Below are positions 54,544 through 64,000 of a stretch of DNA of 64,000 nucleotides, one piece after another. The stretch lies in contig JAXQJY010000031.1 of NCBI GenBank assembly GCA_037042185.1, forward strand, positions 2,294,001-2,358,000. The letters run 5' to 3'. Origin of the DNA: Sordariomycetes sp. S80-01Y. Taxonomy: Eukaryota > Ascomycota > Sordariomycetes. The position numbers were made by a program, and so were the translations under genes. The notes beneath the pieces were generated by a model. That model was given only the letters and a program-made list of their open reading frames with translations. It had not been told where the DNA came from and did no database searches. How positions within the stretch are numbered: the first letter of the stretch is position 1; every line of letters starts with the position of its first letter.

Positions 54544-54972
54544 ATGCGATACCGGTGGCAGCTCGTTCTCGTGATAGCTTCGTCGACCTTCCCACCTGCG
54601 AGGCGAGCCAGGGCCTCTGCCTGTACGGAACTACGAGCTTAGAAATCTGCAATACGAGGATATCACGCGCTCCAATGGCTGGTCTGTGTGTATCTGTACC
54701 GATAAACCACCAGCGGTGGTATACGAGACGTGGTAACGGTAATGGAGCTCGCTAGCGATAGGCTCGTGGAGAACCCTGGCTTGCACGCTGTTGATAGTCT
54801 TCCAATTCCCGGTATCCCTGCATTAGTTGCAGCTTGACCGAAGTATGCCAGACGTGGGGCGAATGGGAAGCGCAAGAGGGAACATCTCGCGAGGACTTTT
54901 CGAGAGGTCACCTTCCGGAAGAAGTCAAAGCCATTGGGCCGTCTTGAAGACGAACGCCATTTATGATTTGAG

Positions 54973-54980
54973 TATATAAG
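54973..54980 (+). promoter_or_regulatory. Probable TATA box of the subtilase gene
   Basis: TATATAAG lies 84 bp upstream of the protease ATG. It is a strong TATA match with the same spacing as at other secreted-enzyme genes in this window. Confidence 0.6.
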
Positions 54981-55063
54981 GATCAAAAGAGTCGCTCCTA
55001 TTAAGTTGCAAACTATCAGCTCATCTAAGTCCTTCTCGATCGTCGTCAGCCACCAGTATCACC

Positions 55064-56380
<1,317 letters not shown>

Positions 56381-57267
56381 GTCGCGCGTCTTCGAGTCGC
56401 TGGCTGGGGTACATAATGAAAGCATGAGACATGACCTGAACATGAAACCCTGTCGAACACAATTTGTACATACAGTTGAGACGTCGATATGGAGACAGCT
56501 ACTAGTGCATTCTCTGACCCATATCCTGCCATCCGTTCTTCATCAAGTGATAGGCTCAAATCGGAATTAATGAGTGCCTCGGCGATTGCAGAAGGGGAGG
56601 CCTCCTCTCTGCCACTGGGCCATTAAGCTACTTGCTCACTCTTTGTCATCTAATATCAAAGGTTGCCTGCTGCTGGATCATGGGAGATCCAATAGTTAGC
56701 CCCGGTTTATCATTGTTAAACGACAGACAATAGTTGCGGGCGACGGAGTCGGCTAGAGACGGACTCTCGTTGTCCCAAGCTGGCAGATTAAGCCCCGTGA
56801 GGAGTCACTACAGGGACGAGCTTCGTGATTCCAACGGCGGAAATTCAGGCCTCGCTGGCGCCGAGCCAGCATGGGCGAAGTACTGTAACAGGCAGTGGCA
56901 ACAAATTTCTTGCTAGGGGGAGTCGAAGGGTAGAACAAGCCGCAGGCCTCCCTAATGCACCCTGAAGTGGTGTCTTTAGAACGGCCATACCTGCTAGAGG
57001 GCATACGCTGTCTCTCCTAACTCTTCAACAAGACTCGTCGTTGCCCCGCTCTGGGTGATTGGGGCTAGAGATTCGCTCCATAGGTTCTATCGAGCGGTAT
57101 TCTATACCACCCAGCCGTCGCTATGATCAAACCAGTGGAGATGTTTAGGCGTGACAGAAGCAATGGAGGACGGGATAGCAACCGAGCCTACCCAAACCGA
57201 CTAGTAACGCGAAGCTCTTCTTGCGCAAGTGTCCATTAACTGACATCCATGGTACTAGTATTATCGT
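56381..57267. other. Convergent intergenic region
   Basis: About 890 bp between the subtilase (plus) and the rhodopsin-like gene (minus). It holds both 3' ends; no additional gene seen. Confidence 0.5.
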
Positions 57268-58638
57268 TTACTCTTTGTATCGATCCGCCGTCACCGTCAC
57301 AGTTTGCACCTTGATGATTCCACTCTGCTTCCATGCCCCGCCTGAAATAGGGGCACCGGTGCGCGCCAGTCCTTCCTCGCTCCCGTGTTGTGAGCTCCCC
57401 GTAACGTCCCATTCCTTGGTGTGTCCCTGCTGGTGCCGACCGACGAAAATTTGATTTTGGTTCTCCTCGTCCGAAGGGTTCTCGTCGTCGCGGGTGATGG
57501 CCGACAAGCTGTAAGGTCCCGAGTGTTGTCTCCGGGCGGAGTGCCTCCCACCGATCGTCGCCGACGCCGCTCGGCCGTCACCGTCTTCCAGCTTGGTCGG
57601 GCCTGGAGTCGAAAGGCCAAGGCAGGATCCGACGTTCCGGAGAAGGGGGCGAAGTGTAGCTAGACTGCCCGCTGTGATGGCCAGACCTTGTTCGGTGCAC
57701 GACCAGATGGCGATGTCGACTGTGGCGACTACGACTGTTAACTACGTTGGCGTTTTGACGAGGAGGTTTGCTTACATAGAAAGTCGGGGTTCTTGAAATC
57801 CTTGACATACGGAAAACGCACAAGAACTGCAGCGCTCGCGCTGGGGACGTCAGTACAAGCTTCGCGACGAAATCCTCCGAGGTCACTTACACGCAGGCCA
57901 TCGCCAGAATAGGAACCAAGGCAAGCTTCGTCCGCTTGTTGATATTCAAGGTCCAGATGACGAAGATGGGCAGCACGGCAAACGTGAAGTCGCAGATCAC
58001 GCTGCAGACGCTGTACAGGTACGTCAGGGCAATGATGACATCGATGGGAACGCAGAAGCCGTCCTGCGACTTGTTCCAAAAGTAGGAAATTGGCGTGCAC
58101 TGGAACATGGTGACAAAGAAGAAGACGGCGCCCGTAACGACGGTGATGAGCATGACGCCGTAGATGATCCAGATGTCTATGCGTCGGACGGTGATGCGCA
58201 GAAGAAACCAGCCGATGGATATTTTTGTGGCAATCATGGTCAGGCAGTACCAGATATAACAGTACCACCAGTACTGCGAGAGTTGTCAGAGTTGCTGGGC
58301 CGCGGCCGTTGCTCTTGGACTCACCTTCAGCGCCGAGGAAATGCCTTCGTCGGACAGATCCGCGTGGTGTCTGCCCGTGCCATAGTGGACGCCCACGAGA
58401 GCGCAGGTGACGAAGAGGATGAAGGTAATCTGCGGTCTCCATGTCAGCCTTCGAACGATTCCCATCCTTCTGTCTGGGTAGAACTCACGAGCGCAAAGGC
58501 CATGCACCAGTCGTCGAAGCCAAAGTTCTTGACAATGAAGATTCGGGTGTAGCACCGGAGCGCGGTAGCCACAAGCGCAATTGTGACGAGCGTGTAGCCC
58601 GCTGCCTGCAGCTCGGGTCCCCGATTCTCGACTGCCAT
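57268..58638 (-). CDS. Rhodopsin-like (PTH11-class) seven-helix membrane protein
   Basis: Five exons (58638-58489, 58429-58325, 58273-57891, 57840-57776, 57728-57268; introns 47-59 bp) encode 387 residues. It shows the fungal rhodopsin-like integral-membrane domain: YTLVTIALVATALRCYTR, FGFDDWCMAFAL (conserved D-D-W), ATKISIGWFLLRI, QCTPISYFWNKSQDGFC, SVICDFTFAVLPIFVIWTLN, LAMAC|VASAAVLVRFPYVKDF and IAIWSCTEQGLAITAGSLAT. These are putative plasma-membrane receptors related to PTH11, some needed for surface or host sensing. No N-terminal CFEM domain is present. The ~110-residue cytoplasmic tail is hydrophilic, with an acidic patch (DDENPSDEENQNQ). The last intron has two possible acceptors 6 bp apart (AG at 57735-57736 or 57729-57730); the latter gives the family-like FATVDIAIW. 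Confidence 0.9.
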
Positions 58639-61600
58639 CTTGGACTTCGAGGCAGCACTTGAGATGCTTGGGCGAGATGCAAAGCAGAAGCACGACGTTC
58701 GCTTTGGACTGGAAACGGCGACCGTTATGTTGATATGTGATCCGTCCGTCTGGCCGGCGCAAGGGGCTTCCGTCGACCTGGGCCCGGACGAGTCAGTGTC
58801 CAGCGTTGTCCATACCACCTGGGACCAACAGGTCTTCGGATTTCGGTGGGTAGGGGGACGGTACTGGGCCGCGGCTCATCCAGCTCGTGGCTCTGCTATT
58901 CGGGGATGGTTGGTGTGGTGGATACGGTGTGCGGGGACCAACTGCCGCTATCTGAATCAAGAACGGTGTAGACCGTTCGCCGTGGAATAGAGCCCGGCAG
59001 ATTGACCGCGATGGGACATGGCTGACGGAGCGGATACTCTTAACGGCCAATTCGTTTCATGTCGTCGAAAGCTCGTTGCTTGGCTTCTCTACAGCCATGC
59101 AAAGCCTCTGCTGCTATGGCACACAGGGAGCAATACGCGGAGTTCATCCTTTTTCCAGCAGCACCCTGATCGATCGATCGTGCTGTAGCATCCATGCCGT
59201 ACAGGCCACCATGCTTGCCTGACATTGACAAGGACAGCTGCCCAATCTCCACCCAGTCTCTAGCCTCGGTGGCTCAGGGGTTGGCCCCGCTCGATCTTTG
59301 CTCGTGCCCTGCTGCGTTTCACCAGAATCCCGGGGATCGGTCAGTAGCGTCCGAGAAAATGACCTGTACCGTGTATTCGATTGTAAAAGCTCAATGAGAC
59401 CCCTAATTACATAAACCCCAGCAGGACCGCTCGTGGTAACGCCGACTGAGGCACCGCGAGGCCCCTGAAGAAGATATCTGTTGAAGCCTGAAGAGGGCTT
59501 TTTTTTCACTTCCGCCACTGATGCTGGTAGCAATGAGACGAACGTGTCGCCCTTCCCTCAGCCAGTAAATGACCGTCATGTGGGTTAAGGAGTCTCTGTT
59601 TGATACGGTATCTCGAGAACGATCTGGATGAACGCTGTCCGGCCGGGAACCTGGGTTTCCTGTCGGGAAAATCCTGCCGTGAACCTGGTTCCATGTCGAC
59701 TGGGATTCTTTTGCAGCAGGGTTCAAGCTCAGCTTCGACGTCGCACGCAGATCGACATTTCGACGCCTTCAATACGACCAACACGACTGTCGCAAATCAG
59801 CCATTGGGCCATTGCAGGTGATAGTCCTCACGGCTGAACAACGAGGCGCATCAGAGCTGTTGCGAACCCCGCGTCGGCTCAGGTGGGCGACGCCACGCGG
59901 ACGCCGGACCAGGTACGACTCTGCAGCTTTCCACGCACCTGGGACCTATAATGCAGGGTTCAGGGTTTTCAAATGCAGACATGGGACTCGTTCATATTAT
60001 GCGGCCTCCAGTCTCCAATATTTGAACATCCGGCATTTACCAATCTCGTGGCGATGGCGTGACGCTGCAGGGGCCGTCACTCCGGACCTTCCCCTCCTTC
60101 ACCTGGCGAATATTGATTGACCGGGCTCAGGCTCTTGTGGTGAAGAAGGCAGAGCTGAATCTGCGACCTGGCCAGTCTTGTCGATCCCTCAGGTCAAGAT
60201 CGCATGGCCCAGACCACGAAAAGTGTCTCGGATGTTATTCATGCCTTGAAATCACCGTCAACAGCCCGCGTCCTCCAGTTGGTCACCGTGCCTGCGTCCA
60301 CTCCTTCGTCTTAGGGAAGCGTTTAGCTCTTGCGAAGGCATCGTTCAAGAATTTGCTGCATCAGAACGTGATGTCGGCAGCAACATTCCGATCCTGCTTG
60401 ATTCAATAAGCGTCGGACCTAGCCGATGGATGATATCCGGGACAATTCTGCCATTATCTCGTGAGAAAAGGTCGAAACGAGGTTTTGATACGGGAATGTA
60501 CAATTCCGCAGCTGCGCTGCTGTGTGGCGGGCTCGATCCGTGAGACGAACCTCTCACGTAGATGTACAGGTCGACGACCTCTTCACAAGTGCACCAAGCA
60601 AAGATCGTCTAAGTGGCTTTCATAAGATAAGAGTGACCCTGTCAGCATGTTATGCCAGGCTCGTTCAGAGCGACGAGCACCTCAATATTGCGTCTCCGCG
60701 ACGACAAGTGTAATTGGCTTCAATCATGCATGGTGTTGTCTACCGCGAGCTAATCAAAGGTCAAATCATATGCGAGAGAAACTGCATAAAGACTTCGCAA
60801 AGATACTCTGGTTTGGACAGCCATCCCTGCGCTAGTTTCTTCTACAAAACGACCTGTTGGTTGAACTTGAGGTCTTGCAGATCCCAGGCCCCTGCGATGC
60901 GTATTCACACTAGACAAAGTCCGGTTGCCACGCAATTGGAGGCTTGATAGAAAAATTAATGCAACATATTCGTCGTCGGAAAGCGCTGTAGAGGTGCACT
61001 TGATCTTCTAAAACCAAGACTAGAAGGAATGAACTGGTGAACCCAAATTGAAAGCGTGGCGCCACGAACCGACCACGGCACGAATTTTGCCACACGCGAC
61101 CATCCCAAAAGGCCCTTTGATCTTTCGCAGCCCAGGATCCGTCCATCACATCGTTGCAGCGGTATTGAAAAGTAGCATGAGAGGGCCGGGTTGAGGGCGA
61201 CTGCAGAGGCGGAAAGCCGTAGGGTAGCGAGAACATGGCATTTGCAGAGCTGCGAGTCCAACGACTAAGCCAATGGCAGGGAGGTCGCGGGAAACATTTA
61301 CGCCTACGGCTACGGCTAAGATGGGCATACATTCAGTACATACAAATACTGGGCGTTCTCAGAGTATAATTTGATAGCTTTCAGATATAATCATTTGGGT
61401 CAGATGTTCCGAAGATGATGATTGCCGAAGGTCTCGATGTTTTTCCTCTTCCGGCATGCCCCCTGGTCAGGATGGTAAATGTAGCAAACAAGGTACCAGA
61501 CTAGGCTGAACACATAGGAGCCCACTCAAAAACTCACGGAATGCATTACCGAAAGATCGATCCTAATGTGACTAGTGTGAATCCTCAGCCCTGTAGGACG

Positions 61601-63398
61601 GGGCAGTTCTTGTAGGAGCTGTATCCTGGTACCGGAATTATGGGGCGGGAGCCAACACTACGCACTGGCCAATAGACCAGACCAATTCAATTTAAGAATT
61701 GCTTTGGTCTGCGAGCTAGCCCTAGGAGAAGATTATGAGATTGGGACTCTTCGCGTTGCCACTCTATTGACTTTGGGTTTTGTATTTTGAACGGGATTCG
61801 CAAGTTTCTGGACGTTAAGTGGCCGAAACACGTGTTCGTTTATCGTGGAGTTTCTCATTTCTCAATCAGTTGAAGGTCAATCTCTCTGACCTCGCCGGGG
61901 AGAATATAATACTTAAACACCCGTGATCTGCAGCTCAAACAAATTCCGTGCTGCTCTAATGAGGCCTTCGCCGTGGATGTAGAAAAGCCAGTGCCTCCAG
62001 AGCCAGAACAGACGTTGGAGACTCACGACGGATCAACCCAGATAAACTTTGCAAAGTTACGAATGAACCACTAAGATGACACAGCAACTTACGCCTCAGT
62101 TACAAAGCTCAAATGGCCCAGAGTGAATGGATTTGGGTTTACGAGGTGGCAATAAGACACATGCACATCTCGGCAAGGCAACAGAGTTTGCCGCGAGAGA
62201 CGGAAGATGTTTAGTGGTCGCCAATCCGAACTCTTCGCAAATTTTGTGCTTTATAAGTCCATATTCATTCTCCTTGGAAATGCAGAGTGATGAGTACTTG
62301 TCCCTCAACAGACTCGGCGCGATTGGTACTTATTCATCATGACAAGCTGGTCATACCCCTGGAAGTTGACCACCCCTCTCTTCATGGCGCCACTGCTTTC
62401 AATAACGAATCTAATGTGGACCACTGGTAATTAATATTAAGTCCATACATATATCCGTGAAGCCACTGTACTGATCTTCCCCGGATGTCACGCATCCATG
62501 GCGTGTATTTTACTCTGTTCTTCACCCTCACCAATCCGTCGCGATCAATGGGCGAAGAGGGGGCTTCTAATGCTCAACACTGGTTCAGGGGATTTCAAAT
62601 TCTTTCTGAGTAATATCAAATCTTCCGATTCGTATTTAACTTGGTTCGCATGCCAGGGAAGCGTAGAGAACCTCGATTTCAACCGTGGAGTTGTCATCAG
62701 ACTCGAAGGAGGGTCTCCAGGGCGACACGTGACAGTGTTACCGTCAAAATTAAAGGACGTGACTTGCTATACGAAAATACGATCAAGTTTTGTCTAGATC
62801 AAGTTTTGTTTACTCTTCCTTCTGGTAGAGCGAGCACAGGCTGGTGTGGCGGGCTTCTCATGGAAAAGGACCATCAAGGCGTTGACCAGTGTCTCCGAGT
62901 CTTAGTGAAACCGAAGCCTAGGCCAGATGATATTTCAGATGATTATGGCATTCAACCTTGGGTCAGGAGTTCCTCGCGCGCGATTGGCTGAGCTTTTAGT
63001 GGCATGATCTTGACTGGCGGTTTGGGCGAAGCCTGTGGCATTTGCATATCAGACCAGACCTGATATAAGAGAGCTTACCGCCTTATGAGCACCGCAGCTG
63101 ATCAAGAACCACGGCCCAACTTGTGACTGGGTGCATATAAAACTTCTAAGCATTGAGCTGGTACTGATATGAACCCGAAAACGGCTCACAAATACGGGTA
63201 GAAAGAGCCCAACTGGTAGGCACCAAGGAAGTGTCCCCAGTCAGCCAAGACAGCAACCAAGTAGAAGATTAGCCCAGGACATGTGATTAATATGTCAAGC
63301 TTTCGAGCAAAGCACTCTGAAAAGCTACGGAGAAGCTAGACTAAGTCTATCACCCTCGAATCATCCTGGGCTGCCTAACCCGAAATGAAGGGATGGCC
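58639..63398. other. Long gene-poor stretch
   Basis: About 4.8 kb with no supported gene on either strand. Open frames are short, many lack ATG, and none carries a family motif or consistent splice sites. The part from about 61,300 to 63,300 is visibly more AT-rich than the rest of the window. Promoters, decayed sequence or unrecognised RNA genes may lie here; I see no transposon termini. Confidence 0.5.
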
Positions 63399-64000
63399 TT
63401 ACATGAGATCTTTGAAGTGGTCTCCCCTTGTCTTGAGCGTTAGCCGAGGCCCCTCCTGCGTGGAAGAAAAGATATCCCACAGCTGGAACTCCTGTGGCCT
63501 ATGCCTCCCATAGGCAGCACCAGGTGTGCCTTCGCCAGACTTCCCAGCATCACCGGGGGCGATCTCAAAGTCGAAGTACCACAGCATCTTGGCAACTACG
63601 AGACTGGCCTCCAAGTAAGCCATCGCTTTACCGGCGCACCCTCGTGGTCCAGTGGAAAAAGCTGCAAAGGCCTTGTTCATGTGAGAGAGGGTAGCTTCGT
63701 CGGCGTCAAGCCACCTTTCTGGCTTGTAGGTGAACGAGTCCGGGAAGTGGCTCTCGTCGTGGTGTAGACTGTAGAAGTTCACGCCAAAGTGCGTGCCCGG
63801 TGGAACCACGTGGCCATCGATGACCAGGGGTTGGTTTGGGTCTGCATCTGCGGCTACCTTTCGCCAGAGCGTACCGCTCACCGGGGGCGACATCCGGAGG
63901 GCTTCGTCAATGCAAGCGCGTAGATAGCGGCAACTCGAGAGCTTCGGCCCGCCCTGGATTTCCTCAGAGTTGGCGAAGGACCCGCGGATCTCCTGAGCTA
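63399..64000 (-). CDS. Cytochrome P450, C-terminal part (runs off the window)
   Basis: The minus-strand frame is open from the right edge to a stop at 63399 and encodes the last ~200 residues of a P450. The K-helix ExxR appears as CIDEALRMSPPV. It is followed by the beta-strand region GTLWRKVAADADPNQP, a meander with YKPERW and the haem-binding loop FSTGPRGCAGKA, whose Cys codon (63637-63639) is the axial haem ligand. ER-bound P450 monooxygenases oxidise secondary metabolites or xenobiotics with NADPH-P450 reductase. The N-terminal membrane anchor and I-helix lie outside the window, so exons and subfamily are unknown. The tail contains a Gly/Ser-rich insert (GDAGKSGEGTPGAAYG). No neighbouring biosynthetic core gene is visible on this side. 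Confidence 0.93.
   Translation of the reverse strand, partial: AQEIRGSFANSEEIQGGPKLSSCRYLRACIDEALRMSPPVSGTLWRKVAADADPNQPLVIDGHVVPPGTHFGVNFYSLHHDESHFPDSFTYKPERWLDADEATLSHMNKAFAAFSTGPRGCAGKAMAYLEASLVVAKMLWYFDFEIAPGDAGKSGEGTPGAAYGRHRPQEFQLWDIFSSTQEGPRLTLKTRGDHFKDLM

Larger units (their letters stand above)
52809..55063. other. Intergenic, no gene supported
   Basis: About 2.25 kb between the PLP enzyme (minus) and the protease (plus). No frame carries a recognisable motif. The stretch contains a 14-bp perfect palindrome and, at the right end, the protease TATA box. Confidence 0.5.

Noticed and set aside
58639-63398. Transposon in the gene-poor stretch
   Set aside because: No terminal repeats, target duplications, or reverse-transcriptase, integrase or transposase motifs were seen in any frame.

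Overview
The window comes from the nuclear genome of a filamentous ascomycete, most likely a Sordariomycete. Genes carry short introns (about 45-77 bp, one of 150 bp) with GT..AG borders, third codon positions are rich in G/C, and the content is typical of Pezizomycotina: INO80, ARB1, GH81, GH12, GH127, a PTH11-type membrane protein, a secreted S8 protease and a P450. I place it no more finely than that. I found no tRNA, rRNA, CRISPR array or intact transposon. Twenty-one complete protein genes and one edge-truncated P450 are supported; most were rebuilt by joining exons across splice sites.

Region 1 (0-14 kb): a possible 49-residue protein, a membrane-anchored kinase-like protein, a hydrophilic disordered protein and a DHA1-type MFS transporter, all on the minus strand. 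The plus strand then carries the ribosome-biogenesis ATPase ARB1 and a GNAT-like protein. Region 2 (14-27.5 kb): the INO80 chromatin-remodelling ATPase, a small protein with a SAM-binding-like loop, a secreted lytic-transglycosylase/lysozyme-like protein, a zinc-less quinone-oxidoreductase-like MDR enzyme, and a small secreted six-cysteine protein with a Kex2 site.

Region 3 (28-41 kb): an eight-exon GH127 (DUF1680) beta-L-arabinofuranosidase-like enzyme and a fungal SLC6-type Na+-symporter. These are followed by three co-directional minus-strand catabolic genes: a cyclase-family hydrolase, a zinc alcohol dehydrogenase and a 3-ketosteroid-dehydrogenase-like flavoprotein. The trio is the best candidate for an undescribed pathway here. 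Region 4 (42-53 kb): a secreted GH81 beta-1,3-glucanase, a GH12-like protein with an N-terminal membrane segment, a processive GT2 cellulose-synthase-like glycosyltransferase and a stand-alone MoCo-sulfurase-like PLP enzyme. Region 5 (53-64 kb): a proteinase-K-type subtilase with a GC-AG intron, a rhodopsin-like (PTH11-class) membrane protein, about 4.8 kb without recognisable genes, and the 3' end of a cytochrome P450.

Overall, housekeeping genes (ARB1, INO80) are interleaved with a secretome-rich accessory complement: four glycan-active enzymes, a protease and an effector-like protein. This suits a plant-, insect- or fungus-associated lifestyle. Exon borders are read from splice consensus, reading frame and family motifs, without transcript data.
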